Source: Acetobacter cibinongensis (GTDB lineage: Bacteria; Pseudomonadota; Alphaproteobacteria; Acetobacterales; Acetobacteraceae). Taken from it: a DNA stretch of 64,000 nucleotides. Location of the stretch: positions 62,001 through 126,000 of the forward strand of contig NZ_BAMV01000010.1 in assembly GCF_000963925.1 (NCBI RefSeq). Direction: 5' to 3'. The notes under the pieces are model-generated. The model searched no databases and was not told the origin of the DNA. It saw nothing but the letters and a program-made list of their open reading frames with translations. The translations under genes were made by a program, and so were the position numbers. Shown one piece after another: positions 53,405 to 62,705 of the stretch (the first letter of the stretch is position 1; every line of letters starts with the position of its first letter).

Positions 53405-55123
53405 TTAAACGCTTTCCGCAACCCAGTTGCGCTTCTTGGTTGCCTGCCCAATACCCGGATTAAAGCAGTTGCATGGGTCCAGTGTACGATAGTGCGCCAG
53501 CATGTCTTCTGGTGCCTCGTAAAGATGTCCCACATTATGCTCTGCCGGGTAACGAGCCCCGCGCTGGTCAAGCCCAGGCAACATGCTGTGCTCAACAGCA
53601 ACGGCATTGTAGCCTTTTTTAATGACGTAATCCTGATGCATGACGTGGCATAGGAAATGACCGTAGTAGAGTTTGACGATAATCTTGTCTTCAATCTCCT
53701 GCGGCAGTGTTTCAAACCACTCGCGGTCATTACGCCGTAGAGCCACATCCAACGCCACAATATCTTCCGCCTCGCGGTGGTGTACGGCACGATACCGCAC
53801 GGCCGCCCCGGCCGCAGCAAAACGATGCAGGAAGGCTCGGCTCCCTTCATCGGGTGTGCATTCAAAATACGCACCAGTCACCTTACTAAAATAGTCAGCC
53901 AGGTAGCTGCGCATGGCAGGTGCAAGGGTTTCCGTCACTTTAAGCATGAGATGATGCTCATACTTATTACGGTAGTCGAGCATCCGTTCCGGCAACTGGT
54001 TAGGAATAAAGGCACTGAGCGCCTGCATGATGCGATCACTCAGATTTTCAGGCAGAAACCCAAATTTTTTCGTGAAAATGTCGAAACGGGATTTCATGGC
54101 AAACATTTTTGGCAGGAAAGCCGTGCCAAATTTGCGAATAATCGCAAAGGTGTCTTTGCCGTATTTTTCCGCAATATTAAACGCATCGCGGTGCATGTAT
54201 TCGCCAGCGATGGGCAGTTCCTCAAACGCGGTCAGAACATGCCTCCGCAAATCTTCCAGTTCATCTGTGCTGTTGGTGCCAATGTAGAAAACGCTGGCGT
54301 TTTTGTTGGCCGGGAACGTATCCAGCCGTACAGCAAACACCACCAGTTTGCCTGCACAGCCTGCGGCCTCATGCCAACGTGCAGGGTCAGCGTTATAGCG
54401 TGCCGGTGTATCGGCATCTACATCGCGTACATGGGTGATATAATGCCCGTCATGGCCATGCCCTGCATCCCACTGGATATCGGCATCACTGAAAGTCCCA
54501 GCCTGCAATTTTGCAAGAATACTTTCCGGGTCATTACCCAGATCAATCCCCAGATGGTTGACCAGGCGGAGTTGCCCATCTTCCGCAACCTGCCCGAACA
54601 CCGCCATCTCTGTATAGGCTGGGCCACGCTGCACCAGTGCGCCACCAGAGTTATTGCTAATTCCCCCCAGCACCGAAGCCCCAATGCAGGAGGACCCTAT
54701 AACAGAATGGGGTTCACGCCCTATGGCAGCCAGCTTGCTTTCAAGCTCATACAAGGTAGCTCCGGGCAGGCAGACAACCTGCTTGCCATCACCAATCAGG
54801 TGGCTCCCTGTCAGCCTGAGCGTGCTGATCAACACAATTTCACGGTCGTAGTCATTGCCATCAGGCGTTGAGCCACCGGTAAGCCCCGTGTTGGCCGCCT
54901 GCATGATAATAATTTTGTCTGCCTGAACACAGGCCTGCGCCACGCGCCACAGTTCAATCAAAGAACCGGGCTGCACAACTGCCAGAACATTCCCGGAGCC
55001 AAACCGAAAACCATGCCGGAAGCGATACGTCTCAGCCTCTCCCGTCAGCACATGATGGCTGCCAACAATGGCGTTAAGGCTGCTGAGTAAAGACTGGTCA
55101 GCCTGAGGCTGGATCTGGGTCAT
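53405..55123 (-). CDS. dld: quinone-dependent D-lactate dehydrogenase
   Basis: A 572-residue peripheral membrane flavoenzyme that oxidises D-lactate to pyruvate. The FAD-binding PCMH domain has VQPGSLIELWRVAQACVQADKIIIMQAANTGLTGGSTPDG and GSSCIGASVLGGISNNSGG. The C-terminal part matches the Dld membrane-binding type (HRDAFNIAEKYGKDTF, LPERMLDYRNKYEHHLMLKV, RYPAEHNVGHLYEAPEDML, LDPCNCFNPGIG), not the glycolate-oxidase GlcD type. It would use D-lactate from glyoxalase II and from MurQ, as well as D-lactate from the medium. Confidence 0.93.
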   Translation of the reverse strand: MTQIQPQADQSLLSSLNAIVGSHHVLTGEAETYRFRHGFRFGSGNVLAVVQPGSLIELWRVAQACVQADKIIIMQAANTGLTGGSTPDGNDYDREIVLISTLRLTGSHLIGDGKQVVCLPGATLYELESKLAAIGREPHSVIGSSCIGASVLGGISNNSGGALVQRGPAYTEMAVFGQVAEDGQLRLVNHLGIDLGNDPESILAKLQAGTFSDADIQWDAGHGHDGHYITHVRDVDADTPARYNADPARWHEAAGCAGKLVVFAVRLDTFPANKNASVFYIGTNSTDELEDLRRHVLTAFEELPIAGEYMHRDAFNIAEKYGKDTFAIIRKFGTAFLPKMFAMKSRFDIFTKKFGFLPENLSDRIMQALSAFIPNQLPERMLDYRNKYEHHLMLKVTETLAPAMRSYLADYFSKVTGAYFECTPDEGSRAFLHRFAAAGAAVRYRAVHHREAEDIVALDVALRRNDREWFETLPQEIEDKIIVKLYYGHFLCHVMHQDYVIKKGYNAVAVEHSMLPGLDQRGARYPAEHNVGHLYEAPEDMLAHYRTLDPCNCFNPGIGQATKKRNWVAESV

Positions 55124-55303
55124 GGAAGCGGGAACTCCGGTAAGGGAAAGTGCTCTAAACGCGTGTTGTTACAACATCTGCGTACCGTTATACCACTCTC
55201 CTTACGGGATGCCTGCCTCTCACTACCTCTTGAGCTTTAAATATCCGTTCACATTTCTGAAAAAAACGGGACCCGCTCGGGGCGTAGCCCGCTTTCCAGA
55301 CTT

Positions 55304-56341
55304 TTAACCTCTTGAGGCCGCACCGTGCGGTTTAGTCGTGCTTTTGGCATCTGCTGTATTCACGCTCATAACCTCTGGCATATCTGCGGTATCGACCACA
55401 ATTACGCTAGCTCCCGCCAGAGGAGAGGGCGTGCGGTCAGGCCGCAGAAGCGCTTTGAAGCGTTCATCAATAGCTGACATGCGCTCATATTCCGCATCAA
55501 TCAGCCCATGCTTGTCAAAAAACACATTCAGAGCCGCCGGAATACGAATGCAGCCTTCAGACGCCGTGTGCCCTAACCGGCTTTCCAGATAAACGGGGTC
55601 TGTTGCGTGCATCTCCAGCCGGATCTGCCCTTTTTCACGGCTAGGTAGCCAGCCTTTTTCGGCCCATTGCCACCCGAAATCCCACACGCGCATCCCCTTG
55701 ATGCCGTTGCCCATAATACCGTTTTCATTCTTGGTGCCCAAAGCACGATAACCAAGAATATCAGCCGTATTCTGGAAAACCCCCGTAGGCGTAATGTAAT
55801 AAAATTTCCGGCCTGTTGTGCCTGTAGAGACCTTTGTACTGCCTATCACCTGCCAGTCAGAGCTATGCGGCAACGCCAGAAAAATACACAGCCTCTGCAC
55901 CGCCGGATTACGGTCCACCACAATAACAACCTGAGGCCGATCGAGCGGATAGCCGGATTCCGTCAGTTCCTTTTGGGCAAGGGAAACCCATGCCTCTTTC
56001 CGCACGGTAGGCACCTTAACGGCAGCAGGTACTTCATGCCGGAAGGCATGGTTGAGCACTGTTGCTTCCGCACGCGCCTGCTCCTCCGTCAAAATTGGGA
56101 GGGAGGGAATTTGCAGCGCAGGCGCCGCCTCTGTAACCGATTCGGGAATAATAACGGGAGAGGGTGCCCCCTCCCTGTCTGCTGCGGCACCTTGGTGCCC
56201 GGCAGTATCGGCAACAGGGGGCGGAACCTTAGAGGTATCCTGCTCCTGCGCCTGAGTGAGTTCTGGCACAAGGAGCAAACTGCCCGCCAGAAAAAGCAAG
56301 ATCGGACCTTTTGCTCCGTGCACGCCATATACTCCTGTCAT
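55304..56341 (-). CDS. YkuD-type L,D-transpeptidase
   Basis: A 345-residue exported protein with a signal peptide (GPILLFLAGSLLLVPELTQAQ), a Pro/Ala/Glu-rich linker, then the YkuD catalytic domain from about residue 135 (RPQVVIVVDRNPAVQRLCIF). The active site is EMHATD (His245) with GHTASEGCIRI (Cys264, Arg266). It makes peptidoglycan cross-links or attaches a partner to DAP. Acetic acid bacteria are known for unusual L-Ala-DAP (1-3) cross-links made by a YkuD enzyme; this could be such a protein, not proven. A GTG at 56323 with AGGAG eight bases upstream is an alternative start. It lies 45 bp after lpdA. Confidence 0.87.
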   Translation of the reverse strand: MTGVYGVHGAKGPILLFLAGSLLLVPELTQAQEQDTSKVPPPVADTAGHQGAAADREGAPSPVIIPESVTEAAPALQIPSLPILTEEQARAEATVLNHAFRHEVPAAVKVPTVRKEAWVSLAQKELTESGYPLDRPQVVIVVDRNPAVQRLCIFLALPHSSDWQVIGSTKVSTGTTGRKFYYITPTGVFQNTADILGYRALGTKNENGIMGNGIKGMRVWDFGWQWAEKGWLPSREKGQIRLEMHATDPVYLESRLGHTASEGCIRIPAALNVFFDKHGLIDAEYERMSAIDERFKALLRPDRTPSPLAGASVIVVDTADMPEVMSVNTADAKSTTKPHGAASRG

Positions 56342-56386
56342 TCATGCCAGAAGACTATGGCACCCCTTCCCCAAAGAAGGAAATCT

Positions 56387-58114
56387 TCAAATATTCAGTG
56401 ACCGGCCATCAGCCCCCAAGGCGGCTTCTTTCACGGCTTCGCTCAAGGTTGGATGTGCATGGCATACGCGGCCAATATCTTCAGCAGATGCGCCAAATTC
56501 AATTGCCATTGTTGCCTCTGCAATCAGTTCACCCGCTGCCGGGCCAATGATATGCACGCCCAGTACGCGGTCTGTTTTCTTACAGGCCAGAACCTTCACA
56601 AATCCGTCTGTCATGCCCAGCGCCCGGGCACGCCCGTTTGCCATGAAGGGGAATTTGCCGGTTTTGTACTCGGTTCCTTTTTCCTTCAGTTGCTCTTCTG
56701 TCAAACCAACAGATGCAACTTCCGGCCACGTATAAATAACACCGGGGATGGCGTCATAATTAACGTGCCCTGCCTGCCCTGCCAGAATTTCGGCCAGAGC
56801 AACGCCTTCTTCTTCTGCTTTATGGGCCAGCATGGGGCCTGCAATCACATCCCCAATGGCGTAAATGCCGGGTACATTGGTTGCAAAATGAGCGTCTGTG
56901 ACAATGCGGCCCCGTTTATCCAGCTCAATACCGGCTTCTTCAAGGCCCATATTCTTGCTGGCCGCCGTGCGGCCCACTGCCACCAGAACAATATCAGCTT
57001 CAAGCGTTTCGGCCTGCCCACCGGCTGATGGCTCAACCGTCAGGGTAACGCCTGTCTTGGTTTTTTCGGCTTTGGTCACTTTATGACCCAGCTTCATTTT
57101 GAAACCCTGTTTCACCAGAAGTTTCTGGAACTGGGTGGCAACTTCCTTGTCCGTACCGGGAACCAGACGGTCAAGGAATTCAACAACCGTAACCTCTGCG
57201 CCAAGGCGGCCCCACACGCTGCCAAGCTCAAGGCCAATCACACCGCCGCCAATGACCACCAGCCGCTTTGGTACGGATGAAAGTTCAAGCGCACCTGTGG
57301 AGGTGACAATAACTTTCTCGTCAATTTCAATACCGGGCAGGTTGGCACTGTCACTGCCGGACGCAATGATAATGTGTTTTGCCGTAACAGCTTTACCATC
57401 GACCGTGATGCGGCCCGTGCCTTCAACCTTACCGTGACCCTTGAGCCAAGTGATGCCGTTTTTCTTGAAAAGATACTCAACACCCTTGGTGTTGGCTTCT
57501 ACGATATCAGCTTTGCGGGCCTGCATTTTTGCAAGGTCAAGCTTTACACTATCAATCACAACGCCATGGGCTGCAAAATCATGGCCAGCAGCGTGGTAGT
57601 TTTCAGAAGACTGCAAGAGCGCCTTGGAGGGAATGCACCCCACATTCAAACAGGTGCCGCCAAGGGTTGCGCGTTTTTCAACACACGCCACCTTGAAGCC
57701 AAGCTGCGCGGCACGAATAGCGCCAACATATCCACCAGGGCCAGAGCCAATGACAATAACGTCGTAATCAGTCTCTTTCGGGGTTTCTGCGGCGGGTGCA
57801 GCTTTGGCTTGGGGCGCTGCTGGTTTTGCGTCTGTTTTAGCGGGAGCTGGCTTGGCAGCGGCCGCGTTTCCGGCAGCACCTTTTTCCAGCAGTGCAAGAA
57901 CTGCGCCTACATCAACCTCATCGCCTTCCGCAACGGCGTGGCTCTCCAACCGACCATCAGCAGGGGATGGAACTTCTACACTGACCTTGTCTGTTTCCAG
58001 TTCTACCAGTGGCTCATCTGCCTTGACCGCATCGCCAGGCTGTTTCAGCCATTTCCCGACCGTGGCTGTGGTCACGCTTTCCCCAAGGGAAGGTACTTTA
58101 ATTTCGATTGGCAT
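56387..58114 (-). CDS. lpdA: dihydrolipoamide dehydrogenase (E3) with N-terminal lipoyl domain
   Basis: Reoxidises dihydrolipoyl groups with NAD. From the ATG at 58112-58114 it has about 575 residues. Residues 1-78 form a lipoyl domain (lipoylated Lys43 in [11 protein letters not shown]), an Ala/Pro linker follows, then E3: [21 protein letters not shown] (FAD), [15 protein letters not shown] (redox disulfide), [27 protein letters not shown] (NAD), [20 protein letters not shown] and HAHPTLSEA (catalytic His). Lipoyl-carrying E3 is unusual outside a few groups. Third gene of the 2-oxoglutarate dehydrogenase cluster, behind a terminator-like hairpin. Confidence 0.94.
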   Translation of the reverse strand: MPIEIKVPSLGESVTTATVGKWLKQPGDAVKADEPLVELETDKVSVEVPSPADGRLESHAVAEGDEVDVGAVLALLEKGAAGNAAAAKPAPAKTDAKPAAPQAKAAPAAETPKETDYDVIVIGSGPGGYVGAIRAAQLGFKVACVEKRATLGGTCLNVGCIPSKALLQSSENYHAAGHDFAAHGVVIDSVKLDLAKMQARKADIVEANTKGVEYLFKKNGITWLKGHGKVEGTGRITVDGKAVTAKHIIIASGSDSANLPGIEIDEKVIVTSTGALELSSVPKRLVVIGGGVIGLELGSVWGRLGAEVTVVEFLDRLVPGTDKEVATQFQKLLVKQGFKMKLGHKVTKAEKTKTGVTLTVEPSAGGQAETLEADIVLVAVGRTAASKNMGLEEAGIELDKRGRIVTDAHFATNVPGIYAIGDVIAGPMLAHKAEEEGVALAEILAGQAGHVNYDAIPGVIYTWPEVASVGLTEEQLKEKGTEYKTGKFPFMANGRARALGMTDGFVKVLACKKTDRVLGVHIIGPAAGELIAEATMAIEFGASAEDIGRVCHAHPTLSEAVKEAALGADGRSLNI

Positions 58115-58146
58115 GAATCTCGTCTCGCTTGCGTTCAGGGTCAGAT

Positions 58147-58184
58147 AAGAGAAAACAGGCGGGGCCATGATTGCCCCCGCCTGT
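58147..58184 (-). terminator. terminator-like hairpin between sucB and lpdA
   Basis: On the minus strand ACAGGCGGGG (58184-58175) pairs with CCCCGCCTGT (58164-58155), loop of about ten bases, followed by TTTCTCTTA. This is a plausible intrinsic terminator or attenuator placed inside the operon, 40 bp before the lpdA start. Confidence 0.6.
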
Positions 58185-58193
58185 CACCGGTTC

Positions 58194-59435
58194 TCAGACG
58201 TCGATCAGAAGGCGGCGTGGGTCTTCCACGTTCTGTTTGATACGGACCAGGAAGCTGACTGCTTCTTTCCCGTCCACAATGCGGTGGTCATAAGACAGCG
58301 CAATATACATCATCGGACGAATAACAACCTGCCCTTTTACAGCAACCGGGCGTTCCTGAATGGAGTGCATGCCCAGAATACCGGACTGCGGCGCGTTCAG
58401 GATTGGTGTGGACAGCAGAGACCCATAGATACCACCGTTGGTGATGGAGAAGGTACCGCCGGAAAGGTCATCAATTTTCAATGTCCCTTCACGCGCTGCC
58501 TTACCAAAACCGCCAATGGCTTTTTCAATCTGTGCAAAACCAAGTTTGTCAGCATCGCGAATAACCGGAACAACCAACCCATTTGGTCCGCCAACAGCAA
58601 TACCAAGGTTGACATAGTCACGGTAAATCACGTCCTCGCCGTCAATTTCCGCGTTGATGGCAGGAAACTCTTTCAACGCAGCAATAACAGCACGGGAGAA
58701 AATGGACATAAAGCCCAGCTTCACACCGTGTTTTTTCACGAATGAGTCCTGATATTCCGCCCGCAGTTCCATGGCGGCGGACAGGTCAACCTCGTTAAAG
58801 GTTGTCAGGATAGCAGCCGTGTTCTGAGCGTCTTTCAGGCGGCGGGCGATGGTCCGGCGCAGGCGCGTCATCTTCACGCGCTCTTCACGGGGGTCATCAT
58901 TCCGTGGGGGTTTGGGGGCCGCCTGCTGCTGGGCGACCGGAGGCTGGGACAGGAAGCTTTGGACGTCACCCTTCGTGATGCGCCCGTTCAGGCCTGAACC
59001 CTGACCAACCTGATCTGCGCTCAGGTTGTTTTCCGTCATAAGTTTGCGTGCAGCGGGGAGAGCCGCAGCGGCATCTATTGCCGGAGCAGCTTTTTTGTCG
59101 GCTGGGGCAGCGGCAGGAGCCGGTGCTGCGGGAGCAGCCTGCTTTTCAGTCGTTTTTTCAGCAGGGGCTGGTTGTGCTGAAGGCTTGTTGCCACCGGCAC
59201 CGGGTTCCAGTGTTGTCAGCACCGCACCAACTTCCACCTCGTCCCCTTCCTTCACCGCTGCCGTGCCGAGCACACCAGCTTGCGGGGCAGACACTTCAAC
59301 GCTGACCTTGTCTGTTTCAAGCTCAACAATCGGTTCATCCGCAGCCACGGCATCGCCGGCTTTTTTCAGCCATTTAGCAATGGTTGCAGTGGTAACGCTT
59401 TCACCTAGTGTCGGCACCTTGATCTCGACTGACAT
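58194..59435 (-). CDS. sucB: 2-oxoglutarate dehydrogenase E2, dihydrolipoamide succinyltransferase
   Basis: About 413 residues from the ATG at 59433-59435 ([25 protein letters not shown]). The lipoyl domain has Lys43 in [11 protein letters not shown]; an Ala/Pro linker, the peripheral-subunit-binding domain ([30 protein letters not shown]) and the catalytic acyltransferase domain follow, with [17 protein letters not shown] containing the active His and Asp. [32 protein letters not shown] is the E2o signature. It transfers succinyl groups to CoA in the TCA cycle. It lies 114 bp after sucA. Confidence 0.95.
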   Translation of the reverse strand: MSVEIKVPTLGESVTTATIAKWLKKAGDAVAADEPIVELETDKVSVEVSAPQAGVLGTAAVKEGDEVEVGAVLTTLEPGAGGNKPSAQPAPAEKTTEKQAAPAAPAPAAAPADKKAAPAIDAAAALPAARKLMTENNLSADQVGQGSGLNGRITKGDVQSFLSQPPVAQQQAAPKPPRNDDPREERVKMTRLRRTIARRLKDAQNTAAILTTFNEVDLSAAMELRAEYQDSFVKKHGVKLGFMSIFSRAVIAALKEFPAINAEIDGEDVIYRDYVNLGIAVGGPNGLVVPVIRDADKLGFAQIEKAIGGFGKAAREGTLKIDDLSGGTFSITNGGIYGSLLSTPILNAPQSGILGMHSIQERPVAVKGQVVIRPMMYIALSYDHRIVDGKEAVSFLVRIKQNVEDPRRLLIDV

Positions 59436-59549
59436 CTCTATCCCCATTTTCTTCAAACATGCACCGGTGGGGTTTTATACACCAGAGCCCACCTGTCGTT
59501 TCTCATCCGTTTTCCAAGCATGGATGACCTGCTCAGACAGTTCCGTATT

Positions 59550-62423
59550 TCAGTCTGTTTTCTTCACGCCCAACGCTCTGGCAATGAGGTCAGCCTGCTC
59601 CGCAGCATGAATACGGGCAAGACCCGTTGCAGGGCTGGCGGCCGCAGCACGCCCCACATAAGCTGGACGACCTGCTTTATGTTTGGCAGCGACAAGTGCT
59701 TTTTCGATACGTCTGTCAGCAAAGTGCCAAGCTCCGCCATTTTCCGTTTCTTCCTGACACCACACAACCTGCGCGTTCGGATAGCGCTTCAGTTCAGCAG
59801 CCAAGGCGGCTTCAGGGAACGGATAAAGCTGCTCAAGACGCAGGATGGCTACCTTGTTCAGCTCTTTCTCGCGCCGTTCTGCCAGCAGGTCATAATAGAC
59901 CTTGCCAGAACACAGCACGACACGCTCAATCTCGGCATCCGCAGCCAGAGCGTCAATTTCTCCCAGCACAGGCTGGAAGCGCGTACCCGGCCCAAACTCC
60001 GTCAGAGCAGAGACTGCCAGCTTATGACGCAGCAGAGACTTTGGCTCCATAAGGATCAAAGGTTTACGATAATCCAGCTTCAACTGGCGACGCAGGGCGT
60101 GGAAGTAGTTTGCTGGCGTTGTAATGTTGCAGACAAACATGTTGTCTTCCGCACACAACTGCAAATACCGCTCCAGACGCGCAGAAGAATGTTCTGGCCC
60201 CTGCCCTTCGTACCCGTGTGGCAACAGCATGACCAAGCCGGACATACGCAGCCATTTGGTTTCACCTGAGGCTATGAACTGGTCAATAATAACCTGTGCA
60301 CAGTTGGAGAAGTCCCCAAACTGGGCTTCCCACAACACGAGTGTTTGCGGGTTACGGAGCGAATATCCGTATTCAAACCCGAGCACCCCGTATTCTGAAA
60401 GAAACGAGTTCCAGATCTCAATTTTTGCCTGCTCAGGCTGAATATGATTGAGCGGCGTGTATTGGCTCTGATTAGTCTGATCAATCAGTGTGGCATGGCG
60501 TTGGCTGAATGTGCCACGCTGGCAGTCTTCACCAGACAGACGCACACGGTGGTTTTCCAGCAAAAGAGAACCGAAACCCAGTGCTTCACCCGTTGCCCAG
60601 TCAAACCCTTCGCCGGTCTCAAACATAGCCGCCTTGGCTTTAAGCTGACGGGCAATTTTTGAGTTCAGGTCAAAATTATCAGGAACAGTGGCCAGCGCTG
60701 CCCCAATGGTTTTCAGTTTATCCTGTGCAATCCCGGTTTCCGGGTAGGCGCTTTCCACCTTGCCAGTTGGCGCTGTCAGGCCGGACCAGCCACCTTCCAG
60801 CCAGTCAGCCTTGTTCACCTTGTAGGACTGTGCGGCTTTGTAGTCCGCATCCAGCCGTTCAAAAAACGCATCCCACTGTGCTTTTACGTCAGCCTCCGTC
60901 ACCACACCTGCGGCGATAAGGCGCTTGGAATATAGTGCGTGTGGCGTTTCATGCTCGGCAATGGCTTTGTACATAACCGGCTGCGTGAAAGCAGGTTCGT
61001 CCGTCTCATTGTGCCCGTGGCGGCGATAGCAGACGATATCCAGCACGATGTCACTGGCAAAGGCCTGCCGGTAATCTTCTGCCAGACGGGAGGCATAAAT
61101 AACCGCCTCTGCATCATCACCATTCACATGCAGCACAGGCGCTTCAATGGCTTTGGCGACATCCGTGCCGTAAACGCCGGAATGACCGTTTTCAGGGTTG
61201 GTTGTAAACCCAACCTGGTTGTTGACCACCATGTGAATGGTGCCACCTGTCCGGTACCCTTTGAGCTGAGACATGGAGAATGTCTCATACACAATGCCCT
61301 GACCGGCAAAGGCTGCGTCACCATGGATAACAATACCCATGTGCGCTGAGCGGTTTTCCGTATCGCCTGTGTCGTCCTGAATAGCGCGCACTTTGCCGCA
61401 CACAACCGGGTCAACTGCTTCAAGGTGAGACGGGTTCGGCTGGAGCGAAATATGAACGGAGTGGCCGCCCACTTCCACATCCGTGGAGGAGCCCAGATGG
61501 TACTTCACATCGCCTGAACCCGCGACGTCATCCGGCTTGAAAGACCCACCAGCAAATTCATTAAAAATGGCCACATAGGGCTTGCGAACCACATTGACCA
61601 AGGTGTTGAGGCGGCCACGATGCGCCATGCCAATGGTCACAGACCGGACGCCCTGACTGGCCCCCTGATCAATAATGGCGTGCAGAGAGGGAATGGAAAT
61701 TTCCCCGCCCTCAAGCCCAAACCGTTTGGCACCCACGTACCGTTTCTGACAGAAGGACTCAAAGCCCTCGGCTTCAGTCAGGTTCTGCAGAATAGCTTTC
61801 TGCTCTTCGGGTGTAACGGCTTTCTGCCAGTTATCGCCTTCAAGACGTTGGCGGAACCACTCACGCTGTTCCTCATTGCGGGCATAGAGATATTCCGCGC
61901 CGATGGTATGGCAATAGACCCCGCGCAAGGACGCAACAACGTCCTTGATCTTGGCGGATGGCCCCTTGAGCAGAGGTTGAAGCAGCGAGCCTATATAGAC
62001 CTCACGATTCTGGTCCTTATCGCCAAAACCATAGGTTGCGAGCGCAAGCTCCTTACGGGGCTGAGGCACTTTAAGGCCAAGCGGGTCCAGCGTGGCTTCA
62101 AGGTGCCCATATTCCCGGTAAGCCCGGACAAGGCGTGCAATCGCCAAGCTGTCTTCAGCAGCCAGACCACCAACAGCGCTGCCTTTGGCCCCTTTTGCCA
62201 CAGGCTCTGGCTCATCACCCGTAATGATGGACGCACGGGGAGCCCATGACGGCCCTACAGCGTCTTTCAGGACGGCGGCTTCTTCCTCTTCCAGAGAACT
62301 GAAGAGTTCATCAAAGGAGGGATCTACTGTTTTGTGATCCTTGGCCCACTGGGCGTACAGATCAGCAAGATAGGCAATATTGGCCCCGTTAAGCGCCGTT
62401 GCCAGTACATCTGAAGCTGCCAT
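59550..62423 (-). CDS. sucA: 2-oxoglutarate dehydrogenase E1
   Basis: The thiamine-diphosphate decarboxylase of the complex, 957 residues from the ATG at 62421-62423, which has AAGGAG about eight bases upstream. N-terminus NIAYLADLYAQWAKDHKTVDPSFDELF is the E2-binding region. Key segments are HAIIDQGASQGVRSVTIGMAHRGRLNTLVNV, QPNPSHLEAVDPVVCGKVRAIQDD, HGDAAFAGQGIVYETF and MVVNNQVGFTT (ThDP/Mg), and later GYEGQGPEHSSARLERYLQL. Acetic acid bacteria vary in the completeness of the TCA cycle; this shows an intact E1 here. Confidence 0.96.
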   Translation of the reverse strand: MAASDVLATALNGANIAYLADLYAQWAKDHKTVDPSFDELFSSLEEEEAAVLKDAVGPSWAPRASIITGDEPEPVAKGAKGSAVGGLAAEDSLAIARLVRAYREYGHLEATLDPLGLKVPQPRKELALATYGFGDKDQNREVYIGSLLQPLLKGPSAKIKDVVASLRGVYCHTIGAEYLYARNEEQREWFRQRLEGDNWQKAVTPEEQKAILQNLTEAEGFESFCQKRYVGAKRFGLEGGEISIPSLHAIIDQGASQGVRSVTIGMAHRGRLNTLVNVVRKPYVAIFNEFAGGSFKPDDVAGSGDVKYHLGSSTDVEVGGHSVHISLQPNPSHLEAVDPVVCGKVRAIQDDTGDTENRSAHMGIVIHGDAAFAGQGIVYETFSMSQLKGYRTGGTIHMVVNNQVGFTTNPENGHSGVYGTDVAKAIEAPVLHVNGDDAEAVIYASRLAEDYRQAFASDIVLDIVCYRRHGHNETDEPAFTQPVMYKAIAEHETPHALYSKRLIAAGVVTEADVKAQWDAFFERLDADYKAAQSYKVNKADWLEGGWSGLTAPTGKVESAYPETGIAQDKLKTIGAALATVPDNFDLNSKIARQLKAKAAMFETGEGFDWATGEALGFGSLLLENHRVRLSGEDCQRGTFSQRHATLIDQTNQSQYTPLNHIQPEQAKIEIWNSFLSEYGVLGFEYGYSLRNPQTLVLWEAQFGDFSNCAQVIIDQFIASGETKWLRMSGLVMLLPHGYEGQGPEHSSARLERYLQLCAEDNMFVCNITTPANYFHALRRQLKLDYRKPLILMEPKSLLRHKLAVSALTEFGPGTRFQPVLGEIDALAADAEIERVVLCSGKVYYDLLAERREKELNKVAILRLEQLYPFPEAALAAELKRYPNAQVVWCQEETENGGAWHFADRRIEKALVAAKHKAGRPAYVGRAAAASPATGLARIHAAEQADLIARALGVKKTD

Positions 62424-62705
62424 GTCAGACTCCTTCCCGTTGCGGGGCCAGCCCGAACTGGTGGCCTTGCATTGTGTCATTCCCGAACAAAACCCGGACC
62501 ATGTTTTTCTTCATCCCACATCTCAGTGCAGGATGCCCTGCCTTGCCCTGTCGTGACGAAAAGGTGCCGGTTATAGCGCTACACATGCTGCCCCTGCATC
62601 CTTCCTGCACTCATGCATTCGTTCTTCCGGCCAAAGGCGCTGTGCCTCTGGCCACTCTGTGATTTTGCTAGACCGCTGCTGCATCGGGAACAAGAGAGCC
62701 GCCTG

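Noticed and set aside
53777..54871. Plus-strand frame of 364 codons opposite dld
   Set aside because: Antisense shadow of a well supported gene; no ribosome site or domain.
57374..58240. Plus-strand frame of 288 codons opposite lpdA
   Set aside because: Shadow of the Ala/Pro linker and E3 domain; no motifs and it spans the sucB-lpdA hairpin.
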